Assembly (NCBI GenBank): GCA_964019055.1
Contig: OZ025207.1
Coordinates: forward strand, 785,001 to 849,000
Origin: Anthopleura xanthogrammica
Lineage: Eukaryota > Cnidaria > Anthozoa > Actiniaria > Actiniidae
Reading direction: 5' to 3'
DNA length: 64,000 nt
The translations under genes and the position numbers were made by a program. A model generated the notes under the pieces. That model made no database searches and was not told the origin of the DNA. It was given only the letters and a program-made list of their open reading frames with translations. How positions within the stretch are numbered: position 1 is the stretch's first letter; every line of letters starts with the position of its first letter. Shown piece after piece: positions 33,706 through 44,679 of this stretch.

Positions 33706-34199
33706 ATGAATAAAGTAAGTTAACATAACTTATTTTCTTCCATGATGTTTTTAATGGCAGGGACACTCCTACATCACAGGCCAATTAAAGCAGACTCAAA
33801 AGAAGGTATTTATTGGTGTTGGTGATGCGAGGAAGCTCCTGAAGCACAGAAGAGAAATAACAAACAATTACCACAACACATTGTACTGTGTATGAGTATT
33901 GAAGCTGCCACTAAAAGGTAAGAAGGAGCATGTTAGGAAATTAATTGCTGTTAGACACAATGCTTTTCTTTGACCTAGAGCACTCAAGAAAACACTGATT
34001 GATGACAAAATTATTTGCTATTAGAAAATGAACATTATTTGTCATCAACCAATGTCTTCTTGTCTGCTCTACATCAAATGAAATCATCATCTCATTACAC
34101 ATGATGATGTACTTAATTTAGAGAACAGAAAACGATGCTGATTAATGACAAAAATTTTGGCATCAGAAGCAATGATTTTATTTGATTTAGAGTGCCCCA
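33706..34199 (+). repeat. Duplicated module copy A (exon R1 and flanking intron)
   Basis: About 490 bp homologous to 35403-35800 and, less well, to 36300-36560. Contains exon R1 (33761-33917), which carries SINE-like words (GAAGCACAGAAGAGAA). The homology stops at about 34199, where the LINE remnant begins. Confidence 0.9.
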
Positions 34200-35033
34200 A
34201 GATCATAGTGTTTAATTCTATTTTTAAACCTTGCAAGAGATCGCTCCTCTTTTAAGGAATCCGGTAAGGAGTTCCATAACTTTGCTCCAGTGTACACAAA
34301 ACTGTTTTTTATAAATATCAGTTCTTACTTTGGGAAGTTGGAAATTATTACCAGAACGGCGTAAGAAATATGAATCTGAGCCTATATGGTTTGTAAACAT
34401 TTCTTTCATATAAGGTGGGGCTAGACCATTGACTATTTTGAACATCATGATGGCTTTCTGCTGTAACCTACTTTGAGCCAATGGCACCCAAACATGTTGT
34501 TTAAAAATTGCATTTGTGTGTACACTGTGATATGGTGCTCCTGTGATTATGCGTGATGTGCGATTCTCAAGTTTTTGCAGCTTATCTGCCAAGATCTCAT
34601 CAAAGCCATCCCAAACGAGACCGCAATAGTTAAAATATGGTTCAACTATTGACTTGTATATTACATTGAGAGAATTTATATTTGGGATGGGTTTGATTTT
34701 TTTACGCATACCTAGATTACGGGAAATTTTCTTTTTAATATTTTCAACATGACAAGTCCAAGTCAGATTACTATCTATTGAAACTCCAGGACATTTTGTT
34801 TCAGGAGTTTTTTCCAAAGTAATTCCGTTCACAGACAGAGATATATCCTCCTTGCGGAAATTATATAATCTCTGTCTTGAGCCAATTAGCATGAACTCTG
34901 ACTTTAGGACGTTTAAGGTCAGTTTGTTGGCACGAAGCCAAGATGATACATGATCTAGGTCATGGTCCATCTGTTTCTTTAAATCTACTACATTAGAGTC
35001 GGAGAATGTCACACTCGTATCGTCTGCATAAAT
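34200..35033 (-). mobile_element. 5'-truncated non-LTR retrotransposon (reverse transcriptase tail)
   Basis: The minus-strand frame opens at the catalytic YADD box ([16 protein letters not shown]) at 35033-35010 and runs 260 codons. It includes [40 protein letters not shown] (the usual leucine is Pro) and [10 protein letters not shown], then [19 protein letters not shown]. This is the thumb and C-terminal part of a Jockey/CR1-like RT. Everything 5' of YADD is absent and the boundary is a TGGA array. No stop interrupts the frame, so it is not old. It copied itself through an RNA by target-primed reverse transcription and is now dead through truncation. Confidence 0.9.
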
Positions 35034-35402
35034 GGATGGATGGGTGGAGGGATGGATGGGTGGAGGGATGGATGGGTAGATTGGTGGGCAGGTAGGTGGA
35101 TGGATGGTTGGTTTGGTGGATTGATAGATTGATGGATAGATGGATGGATTGCTGGGTTGTTGGATGAATGGATGGATGGATGGGTGAATGGATGGATGAA
35201 ATGGATAGATGGATGGGTTGGTGGGTGGGTGAGTTGATGGATTGATAAATGAATGGATGAATGAGTGGGTGGATGGATAGATGAAGGGATAGATGGATGG
35301 GTGGGTGGATGGATTGATAAGTGAATGGATGAATGTCCGGGTGGATGAATGAATGAATGGATAAATGAGTGGATGAATGGATGGATGGATGGAAGGATTG
35401 AT
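35034..35402. repeat. TGGA/TGGG array before module copy B
   Basis: Mixed GGATGGATGGGTGG with TGATAAATGAATGGATGAAT variants, similar in style to 32690-32955. Confidence 0.93.
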
Positions 35403-35800
35403 AAATATATAAAGTAAGTAAACATACCTAACTTATTTTCTTCTATGATGTTTTTAATGGCAGGGACACTCCTACATATAAGCACAGAAGAGAACCAACA
35501 AGCGTTAACTGCAACACATTGTATTGTGTACGAGTATCAAAGCTGCCACTAAAAGGTAAGGAGCATGTTACGAAATTAAAATCTGTTAGACACAATGCTT
35601 TTCTTTGACCTAGAGCACTCAAGAAAACACTGATTGATGACAAAATTATTTGCTATTAGAACTGAACATTTTTCAAATGAAATTATCATCTCATTACAGA
35701 TGATGATGTACTTAATTTAGAGAACAGACAATGATGCTGATTAATGACAAAATTATTTGGCATCAGAAGTAATGATTTTATTTAATTTTGAGTACCCCAA
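35403..35800 (+). repeat. Duplicated module copy B (exon R2 and flanking intron)
   Basis: Exon R2 is 35464-35555. It keeps the acceptor and donor of copy A but has lost about 65 bp inside the exon. The downstream intron (GACACAATGCTTTTCTTTGA and on) is about 90% like copy A by eye. Confidence 0.9.
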
Positions 35801-36189
35801 TCTCGTTCCCAGCCCAGGGGCAAATTTTATTTTTGGAGCTATCTTATATCTAGCCCTTATTTCATTCTAACCAACAGCAAATCATTCAGGCATTATTCAG
35901 AGGACTGAGAAAGAGTCTTTGGTGAGTTTTTAGCTAATAAAATTTTTTCCCCAAAATCTCCCCAATTTTGAATGAAGTCGGCATTGGTGCAAATTTCATT
36001 TTTGGGACTTTCTCTTAATTGCCCCTTTTTTCACTGAAACCACTAGCAAACCACCAAGGCATTAGTCACAGGACATACAGATAGTCTTTCAGTACGTTTT
36101 GAGCTAATATCATTTTTTGTTCCACATCTGCTGAAAATGGGAATTTCAAATGATTATTCAATTATTCAGGAATAAAGCCATGAAAACCC

Positions 36190-36300
36190 ATGGTTGGGTG
36201 GGTGGGTGGGTGGGCGGGTGGGTGGATGGATGGATGGATGGATGGATGGGTGGATGGATGGGTGGATGGTTGGGTGGATGGATGGGTGGATGGATGGATA
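36190..36300. repeat. TGGG/TGGA array before module copy C
   Basis: GGGT units then GGAT units, 111 bp, immediately upstream of the third homologous exon (36378-36549). Confidence 0.93.
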
Positions 36301-37344
36301 ATGTTTAAGTTTGCTAATTTCTCTTCAATACTTTATTTTGAACATTCCTCATATTCTCCTACGATTTTTAATGACAGGGTCACCACTACAGCACAGGCCA
36401 ATTACAGTACATGACAGAAGATGTTGATTTGTGTGGTTTTTAATCCGGCAAAGACCAAGGAGAAAACCCCAAGAAGCACAGAATAGAACCAACAAGCATT
36501 TACACTAACATATCTTATTGTGCACGAAAATCGAAGCTGCCACTTAAAGGTAAGAAACAGCACATTATTAACAGTGTGTAACCACCCCACCCCTCCCCTC
36601 CCATTACAAATGAATGGTCCTTTACATCCATATAAGGGAATGTCATCTCTTGTAGTCGTGTGTCATTACCATACATGTCACGTGACTAGGGGCATAGGCG
36701 GCAGAGCGGTTTGAAAAGTGGTGGATGGCTGATCACTACATCCTCGGATCCACCGATAAACGTTCTCCTTCCCTCTAGTAATCACTGCACTTGGAATTGT
36801 GTTGTCAAAAACCCAAAATAGACCCTTCATAGATCATTTGGTATCCACTTTTAGGTCCTGTTTACATAAGGGTAGGGTGACCCTGCTCGTGATGAAACAA
36901 GTCTGTCAACAAATGTGTCTTTACCAAAACCCATCCCCAGCGGTAGGGACACTCTTCCTTTATGTAAAGAGGGCCCCAGACATGCTGCCCTGGACGAAGA
37001 TTATCAAATATATTAACCATGTATTCCTGATAAAAAGAGTTAATTATTTGTTGCTCTGTTCATTCCTGCAGGTGGTTGACATGACGATTGGTAGAAGAAA
37101 AGACGAAAGAAATCAAAAAGAGAGAAGAAAATTGTGAAGAGAGCAGGAGGAAGGAAGGAGAAACGATAGGGGAAAAAGTGAAGAAAAACGAAAAGAGAAC
37201 TAACAAAAAGACGATGATTAGTTTATAAAATGAGAAAAAGAACTGAATGATAGAGAATACAGGAAAAGGAAGAGGCAGAGTGAAAAAGGAAGAAAAGAGG
37301 TGAAACTATATATAAAATAATTGTAAAATATTCAAAATAAAGTA

Positions 37345-37650
37345 AGTTTTATTAAAATACTTTTAAAAAAAAATACAGTGTCAGTCGTCAATATGTGCCT
37401 ACCCCCTACCCCATACCCCATACCCCTTACCCCCTACCCTCTATCACGACCACGCCAAAGGGACTAGAGCCTCTCAACCACTTTCAAAATTATTTTTATT
37501 AAAATACTTTAAAAAAAATACAAACTGTCAGTCGTCAACATATGCCTACCCCCTACCCCATACCCCGTACCCCCTACCCCCTATCCCTTACCCTCTACCA
37601 CGACCACGCCAAAGGGACTAGAGCCTCTAAACCACTTTCAAAATTATTTT
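37345..37650. repeat. Two-copy tandem duplication carrying CCCCTA arrays
   Basis: Each copy of about 150 bp reads TTATTAAAATACTTT, then GTCAGTCGTCAA, a run of TACCCC/CCCTACCCC words, then CGACCACGCCAAAGGGACTA, GAGCCTCT and CAAAATTATTTT. The C runs differ between copies. The minus strand is G-rich with quadruplex potential. Confidence 0.92.
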
Positions 37651-38899
37651 GAAGGCAGGACTTACAGGATAAAACAAAAGAAATACCACACATTCCTACA
37701 AGAAAAGCTGTGATTTCTTTTGTATTTTCCTGTTCTGCTCATTTTCAGGATAATCGTGTGCGTCATCAGGAAAGAAAGACGTAATACTCAAGAGATTGAC
37801 AAATGAACAATAAACAATTAATGAAGCTAATAAAGGCATTTATTTATAAAGTGCTACATTCTTTACGGCTTCTTTTTGCTTCATGAGAAAGAATGTTATT
37901 TCTATGAAAGAAATAGATAATGCTCAAGGGAACGACGTCACAAAAACACGAAACTCGGCCGCGTGAAAAGAATACACTAAAAAGCTAAAACAATATGTTA
38001 TCAAAGTGCTAGGCTTTTTGAAACTCGCTTTATTCCCTTGAGTAATTATTTTATTGTACGCTTGACAACGCTCATTCATACTAAAATAAAAGACAGAATA
38101 TTTATGCGCATAACTTATCCAGCAAACGGATGTGCGTGATGTCTTGCGACAAGATATTTAACATAAAACCGCTTGTACACGAGCGATTTGTCCTTTTATC
38201 CTTGACAATTTTCAGTGCTCGTATAGATGATCAGCAAGTTTTCTTTAACATTCTCTATTGATAAGATTTTCTTGCTTGTGTAGATGATGAACAAGTTTTC
38301 CTGGACAAGTTTCGGTTGTGCCTCCAATATTTTCATCTCGTCTACACGAACAAATAAATCTTGTAAAGGAAATATTGCTCGTGCAGATACGGCTTAAAAC
38401 AGCCGTGTGAAGTGACGATACAACACGAGTTAAAGTGTAATAAAAAAAATGTTGACGCTGCATGCGTCTTGAAATCTTTGTTTGTTCATTGTTGTCTCTG
38501 GGTGTACTATTAAAGGGAATGTTCTATTTTTCTCGTTTTCTGTTTTCATGGGATCCACACACATAAAGACAAGAAGAATTTAATGTTCTTTTATTATAAA
38601 CTGCGTTATTAAATACAATATCAAATAAAACCAAATTAACCGAACCCCCTCAAAAAAACTTTTTCTCCAAAAACGAAAAAAAAATGTCGAAAAAAACACA
38701 AAATTGGGGGTCACGTGACATGTCACGTGACTAATTAGCATATTAACATTTTTGGCCTAAAAAAGGCCTTTTTTCGGGGTTTTATGCTTTATTGAGCCTT
38801 AAAATGGCCTTTCCATACAATTCTTAACATTATGAGTAAATAATATTGGTAAAAAATGTGAAATTTTCGTTATTTTTCGGCCCAAAATGTTCTAGTTTG
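37651..38899. other. Intergenic region, possible promoter near 38705
   Basis: Contains GTCACGTGACATGTCACGTG near 38710, a pair of E-boxes, about 200 bp before the presumed first exon of the next transcript. A T/C-rich candidate start region follows. No coding region seen. Confidence 0.4.
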
Positions 38900-39792
38900 G
38901 GTTGGGATCCCTGTGTCGCATAGTGTTTCTAGACATTTGTAACAAGACGTTGATCGCGATGGAGGCGTTTTTTATCGTGTGTCAAACACGAAGAAAATAC
39001 ACAAGAACAAAGATGATTATTAGCTCGTGCTCCACCTAACATACTGATAAAGACGCGACAGCTATCAAAGGTAAGAATTATTCGGTTTTTCTGCGCTCCT
39101 CTTTCGTTTTTTCGTATTTTTTTCCAGTTTCAACATGTGTTCTGTTCGTCTCGTCCGCCATGACAGTCAAGAACACGTGTTGACTTTGAATCCTCAGAAA
39201 TACACTTTACCTGACAAAAAACAATTAAATTTACCATTAATATGTGATTTAAAGGAACTTTTGAAACAGTGTGTGAGTTAATCTTGACTATATTTTCATT
39301 TTTTTGTACATATTTTGAAATTTTTGGTTTTGATCGTTATACGAAACTTGGTTCGTGAAACCCTTCCTCGTTAGAACCACTAAAACCCAAAATATTAATG
39401 TCCTAATGACTTATCTTTGTTTGTATTGCAGTTTTAGAGGTATAAATTACACGTACAACTCTACATAAAGCTGTCCAGTGAACCTGTAACAAGATGGCTG
39501 GTTATGCTCGACTCTAACCAATATATACTCACCAACCAGCAAGCTAACCATGGAATAGTCCAGTATCAATCTGGTAATGATGGATTTACTGCACTGAAAC
39601 AAGAAGAAAAAACACTTGATAACGATATAGACTCACCTTGTTGATGTATGATGACCCTGTGACCTTCATAACAATATAGACTATGGTATTGACCTGAATT
39701 ATATCAAGATGGTTTCTTTACCACTCACCAACAAGTACTGATTATCAGAGGTATGTACTAATAATGGATTCTGTTGGGGTATGTTTACCTAA

Positions 39793-40342
39793 TTGCAAAA
39801 TCATTGTTGGGTTCAAAACATAGAATGTAGAAGCTGAGTGAGACCAAACTGGTGCATGGGAAATATGTTAATTAGATGCATATGGTAGAAATGTAATGAT
39901 CATGCACTGTTACATTGTAAAACCATAGTAGAAGGGCTGAACAGTGTTCTGAAGGTTTGACACTACAAAGTAAGAACAAGTTTGATATGTGGTAAATTTA
40001 CTACAGATGTACATACACCTGATTGTGAGAACCTTGTCATATAAGAATAAAAAAATAACAAATAATATTCCAAGGCCCCCTAGATTGATGGGAATAACTG
40101 TTTTAGTATATACCAACAAGGTAATCTCAGAAATGTCAGTCTATACCTTCAAAACAGTGAAATAATTACAATTGTTTTGCAAAAATGAATTAAATCCTAT
40201 TTTTTATTTCTATGTGACAATGTTCTTGCAATTAGGTGTATTCTCTCAATTTCTACATCTGCTGGATACATGCCCACTGCATATCTTGAATTGAATAAAT
40301 CAGCTTCTACATTCTTTTTCAAACCCAACAATATTTTTGCAA
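39793..40342. mobile_element. Non-autonomous element with TTGCAAAAT inverted termini
   Basis: TTGCAAAATCATTGTTGGGT, then GAATGTAGAAGCTGA, is mirrored by TCAGCTTCTACATTC, then AACCCAACAATATTTTTGCAA. The family member at 55878-56143 shares the ends and an inner word (ATGTTAATTAGATG). Lies in an intron of the putative non-coding transcript. Confidence 0.85.
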
Positions 40343-40349
40343 CCAGGTA

Positions 40350-40483
40350 TAGACCCCTTTCGTGTGATGTCAAAGCAGCTCAATTTGGAGGACAAAACAA
40401 AAGAACTTCAATCTCCTGAGAATTCGAACCTATTGTTTTGTCCTCCAAATTGAGCTGCATTCCAACATGCTGCATGGGGCCTA
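40350..40483. mobile_element. MITE with TAGACCCC/GGGGCCTA ends, TA target duplication
   Basis: Internal arms GCAGCTCAATTTGGAGGACA and complement pair perfectly over about 29 bp, with looser ends. It starts only 7 bp after the previous element. Its termini relate it to the TAGACCC family, but the interior differs. Confidence 0.85.
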
Positions 40484-40804
40484 TATTGAGCATATGAAAC
40501 TGATGTGTGACTAAGTATACATACTTGATTACCATTTATTTCCTCCTCCCCTCCCCACTGACTGTGACAAGGTTATTTGTGTGCACCAAACAATACATCT
40601 CAAAACATTTTGTTTATTGGTATTTGTTGTTTGTTCTCATCAGCTTGCCAGCAGTTTTAGTCAAGCCACATTTGAATGTATTGATGCTGTCAAGCTCTGG
40701 TCAGTTTCTTGGTTCCTTTACAATTGATATTGCAGGTATGTATTAATGTATTGCATGTATATTGGGCAAATATTCAAGGGTTTCAAACTGATGTTATTGG
40801 TTGT

Positions 40805-41240
40805 TTTACACCCCTCCCCTGGTAGGGGGATTCCCATATATGAAAGGGTGGGGATGCTTGTTGGAAATTTTGAGGTTCACTCCACACACACTACCACTAC
40901 ATTCTCTATTTACAACATACGACACTCAACTCACATGTTGATTTTTATGGAGGGAGGAAAACTGGAGAACCTGAAGAAAAACCCTCATGGCAAGGGAGAG
41001 AACAACACATCAAATAAACCCAAATCACATATGATCCAGCCCAAGCTTAGGGCTTTAACACAGGCCACAGGGTGAGCAGTAAACCACTATACCACCATGG
41101 CACCAAAGTGATACTAATTTTGCCACATTTTAATTAGTTTTTTGTTTGTTTTAACACCCTAAAAAGTAACAAATAGAAATTAACCCCTAAAAGGCATGAC
41201 AAGCATCTCCACCCCTTTCACATAACGTCCCCCCTGGGGC
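40805..41240. mobile_element. Inverted-repeat element with a nested SINE
   Basis: TTTACACCCCTCCCCTGG, then TATGAAAGGGTGGGGATGCT on the left; AGCATCTCCACCCCTTTCA, then CCCCCCTGGGG on the right. The SINE at 40930-41100 lies inside it. Between the third and fourth duplicated exons. Confidence 0.7.
40930..41100 (-). mobile_element. tRNA-derived SINE copy
   Basis: On the minus strand the head reads CCATGGTGGTATAGTGGTTT (A-box-like TGGTATAGTGG) and the body contains the family words AGGGTTTTTCTTCAGGTTCT and CCAGTTTTCC. The B-box is degraded. Confidence 0.7.
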
Positions 41241-42424
41241 CCCACCCCACTCCTGAACATGACAGTATTAAAGTACAAGTACAGTATTGCCAATTATATT
41301 CCCCCAATAGAAGGTGGCTACAGGCAGTTGATTGCCATGTTACTGTATTTTGCACTGTTTGTGATCCATATAATGAAAACATTTTGCTAAATGGTAATAA
41401 TTTCTTGTTTTCACCAGCTTGTCAGCCACTGTAGTCAAGCTACATATGAATGTATGCTGTCAAGCTCTGCTCAGTTTCTTTGGTTCCTTTATGATATTCC
41501 CCTGGGCAGCTTATCGCTGATCATCAGGTATGTATATTAATGCATTATAGTTGCAACATATTCAAGGGTTTGAAACTGATGTCACTAAGTACTTTCAAGA
41601 TTGATTGTTTTACATCTTGCCCCTCTATCAAACACTGCTGTAATAGACCATTTTCCAATTCGTACAATACCGCTGTGTTCCTTGATTACAGACTCATTTA
41701 CTCAGGGTTAGCCTCATTTCAGCATCAGAATATTCACAAATACCAACAGTAAAGTAAAGAATGCACAACGTCAACAATACAAACACTTTGAAATTCCAAG
41801 GACCTTCACTGGAACACAGGAATATTCTACACAAAATTGAGGCTAACCCTGAGCCACAGAGAATTCTAAACTGGAGTATTTTGTAACACTGTAGTATTTT
41901 GTTATTAATCCAAACTAATACATGTACATCTCAAAACATAATGATTAACGATATTGTTTTTTTTTGTTTCCATCAGCTTGTCAGCTACTTTAGTCAAGCC
42001 ACATTTGAATGTATTGATGCTGTCAAGCTCTGGCCAGTCCATACATGACAGAAATGTAAGTTGAGCTTTTGGATACATGCTAGTTAAACAATGGTTTTGA
42101 GTGGCATACCATGGAATACCTCACAGCTCACTTGTATTTTCCACCCAGGCTGGGAGGGGGTACTGTCTTTGTATAGATCTTTTAGCTTGGGGGTAATGTT
42201 TTCCCATTTCAAACCATGTGTCATTCCCTAGAGTATCAGTTCTTTGTTTGACAGTTGCCCATGAGAAGACACATGAATATGGATGCAATGCAAAAAAAAT
42301 CTTATTCGCTGGTAACAAAACAAGTAGGGGACTGGAAACAAGTTTCTCAAATTTGATTTAATTCACAAACAAACCCCATGATAAGAAAGAGAACATAAAA
42401 ATGAGTAAGAATTGAAAGGTTAAA

Positions 42425-42585
42425 GGAAGTTTGGACTCTCACCAATGCACCCTGGGTTTGAGTCTCAGTGGCATATATAAGTAGAGTTTCTAGTATGGTC
42501 TCTTCTATGCTTAGAGGGTTTTTTCTGGGTTCTTGGGTTTTCCTTCCTCTGCAAAAATCAACTTCTAAATTCCAATTCAATCATG
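42425..42585 (+). mobile_element. tRNA-derived SINE copy
   Basis: B-box GGGTTTGAGTCTC near 42456, then the body (GGTTTTTTCTGGGTTCTTGG, GTTTTCCTTCCTCTGC) and the tail AAATTCCAATTCAAT, shared with the copies at 50215 and 51425. Confidence 0.75.
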
Positions 42586-43520
42586 TAGCGAGGGCCACAG
42601 GTTTGTTAGCCACTGGCTATAGAGGCTTTGCACCATCACGTGACGGCAGCCATCACAGGAGGCACATCAATAGTCTTTTTCTCCTAGAAACCTGAATTCT
42701 TTGTCATGTAAATCAGATTAGACCAGATTCAATTGTTCATGCCTCCTGTCATAGCTTCCTCTTAAGTTTCGGCAAACTGAAATGAAATTATGAAATTTTG
42801 AAAATTTCTAAAAGGAAAGAGAATGTATGTGTGGCTGGATGGTTTGGCTGGACACCATGCATTTCTTTATAATTTTGGCAGTTTGAATGGTCATAACATT
42901 GTATATAAGGTCAAACATCCCGAAACTTGGACATTAAGCTTGTTATATGTTGCTATTTCACTGGAACCTTGATTAAATTAGTTTTTGCAACTTGGACCCA
43001 GTTCCTTGCTCATTTTGTTACCAACAAATTACATGACACATGGTCTGAAATGGGAAAGCAAAAAAAGGTCTATTGGCAGTCTGTTTTGAAAACTCAAGGT
43101 CCTTATGAGGACTGCCACATGAACAAAGGGAGTACACCCCCAGGGATTTTCCAGTACACACACATGAGCCTTTAGGTGAGTGTGTTTACTAATAAAATAC
43201 AAGTGATGAGTGGGATATTCCATGATATGTTATCATAGAGATTGTACAAAAAGGAACAACCAAGAAGATTGCTCCTGGATCATTGAAACTGTTTGCAAAC
43301 AATTTTCAGAGATTTAATTGCACCATTCTGTCTTTTCAGGTGTCACAGTTCTGTCATACTCACATCAAGCAAGCTGTTGTGCTGTAAAGCCTTGTCAGAT
43401 GATGCAGCAACATCAAGATCCAGTCAATCAGTACTGAAGATAAGAAGCTGTGATATATCTACCAGGAAAAGGACAACAAAAGGAAACAGGAAATTAGAAC
43501 ATATATCTAGGAATTAAAAA

Positions 43521-43891
43521 AAAAATTATCTATAGATTTCAAAACAATCAAAATTGACATTTAGAATCATAAAATTTTAGGCTTATCTACTAGAAGGGAT
43601 TAAAAAAAAAAAAGAAGAAAATAGGAAAGATACAGTGAAAAAAAAAAAAAAAAAAAAATCAAATTATATTCTAGGAAATTCCAACATATATCATTAAGAG
43701 GGAATTTGAAGTTTTAAACATTTTTTTTTGCTGTCTAGAAAATTCTAAAATTGAAAACAATTTTCAATGAAATGACAAAGGAAAAAGCTATTTCAAATAA
43801 ATTCAAAAATCTCTCATAAGCTATATGTTGGAATTTCAAAAGAAAGAACAGAATTTTCAAAGAAAAAATCTAGAAATTTCAAAAAAAAAAA
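43521..43891. other. A-rich low-complexity sequence
   Basis: Poly-A runs (for example about 43638-43659) and AATTTCAAAA words; nothing else seen. Confidence 0.5.
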
Positions 43892-44346
43892 GGTAGAGGA
43901 CTGGCCAAATTAAATTAGAGCTGTGCAACAGCTACAATGAAAAACCAATTTAAAAATCAATAACTTTAAGCTTTACAAAAATTCCTATTTTTAAAGGTCA
44001 AGACAAAAACAACAAAACAAAATTCAAATGACCACAATATAGGTTATTGAAAATAGTTCATGCCATAAATTATGTGGTAATAATTTTTTCATTCATTTTC
44101 ATATGGAAAAAAAAATTCATTTGTTATTTCAAAAGATAATACTTTTATTTAGTGACTTATTTCATAATGACATCATCAACCAAAACAAATTGCTATTTTG
44201 AAAAGAAAATAAACCAAAACCATCAACTTTTTCTGATTTAAAAATCTTATTAAAAAGTCAGAAAAAATATATAAGTAATTGTAGTATCTCTTATTGTTCA
44301 CCTCTGATGTCATTATGAAATAGGTCAAAGGCCAGTCCTCTACCTA
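43892..44346. repeat. Inverted-repeat bounded block (GGTAGAGGACTGGCC)
   Basis: A perfect 15-bp inverted pair at 43893-43907 and 44332-44346 bounds about 455 bp of AT-rich DNA. Probably an old non-autonomous DNA element. It abuts the next inverted-repeat block. Confidence 0.65.
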
Positions 44347-44635
44347 CAGATATTAGATATAGGAGAGTGTTTCACTAGGAGATTAACATTCAATCAGACA
44401 TTCAATTCAAAGATTACTATACCAAATCATTAACACATTTTGCAGACTAGTCAGGAGTTCTCAGTAGAGTTACAAAACATGAGGAAATTCTTGGTTGATC
44501 AAATCCAAGGAATATTTTATGGTGCTGACACTGATTTAATTTTCATTCTAACTGGCTACTGATTTCATTTCTTTGCTTATAATTTTACTGAGAACTCTGC
44601 TAGTTAGAAGAAACACTCTCCTATATCTAATATCA
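44347..44635. mobile_element. MITE-like block with TATTAGATATAGGAGAGTGT ends
   Basis: GATATTAGATATAGGAGAGT and its reverse complement ACTCTCCTATATCTAATATC lie about 245 bp apart. A second, inner inverted pair is GTTCTCAGTAGAGTT / ACTGAGAACTCTGCT. No coding content. Confidence 0.8.
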
Positions 44636-44679
44636 TTATCATTTATTATTTGTACACCAGAAAAATGAAATACACTTGA

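Larger units (their letters stand above)
31302..37341 (+). ncRNA. Putative spliced transcript with three duplicated exons
   Basis: A chain of splice signals in one direction. The first exon ends at 31365 (TTTGCAG|GTATGT) and contains an ATG in a YY1-like context (AAAATGGCGAAG). Three homologous exons follow: 33761-33917, 35464-35555 and 36378-36549. All have acceptor TTTTTAATG.CAG and donor AAAAG|GTAAG. A last exon begins at 37072 (CATTCCTGCAG) and contains AATAAA at 37336-37341. The first exon could encode MAKSERKWILCLLTNFSLEF, but joining any repeated exon gives early stops. The copies also do not keep a frame, so a long non-coding RNA or untranslated exons is the better reading. The strand is set by the splice signals. 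Existence of the transcript is inferred. Confidence 0.45.
38900..43520 (+). ncRNA. Putative spliced non-coding transcript with tandemly duplicated exons
   Basis: Ordered plus-strand splice sites. The first exon ends at 39070 (ATCAAAG|GTAAG). Exons follow at 39432-39750, 40644-40735, 41418-41527 and 41977-42055, and a last exon starts at 43340 (TCTTTTCAG|GTGTC). The third to fifth exons are copies of one another. Each begins CTTG.CAGC.....TAGTCAAG after a CATCAG or CACCAG acceptor and contains ATGCTGTCAAGCTCTG. The exons do not keep a common open frame, and the first exon's longest frame is 26 codons, so I read it as non-coding. Intron sequence is also duplicated (ATTCAAGGGTTTGAAACTGATGT). No poly(A) signal identified with confidence. 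Confidence 0.45.

Noticed and set aside
33127..33784. Long frames rich in THPP or WVGG
   Set aside because: They are translations of the TGGA/TGGG arrays in all frames on both strands, with no non-repetitive part.
37380..37610. Interstitial telomere repeat
   Set aside because: The words are TACCCC/CCCCTA of irregular length, not the CCCTAA unit of animal telomeres.
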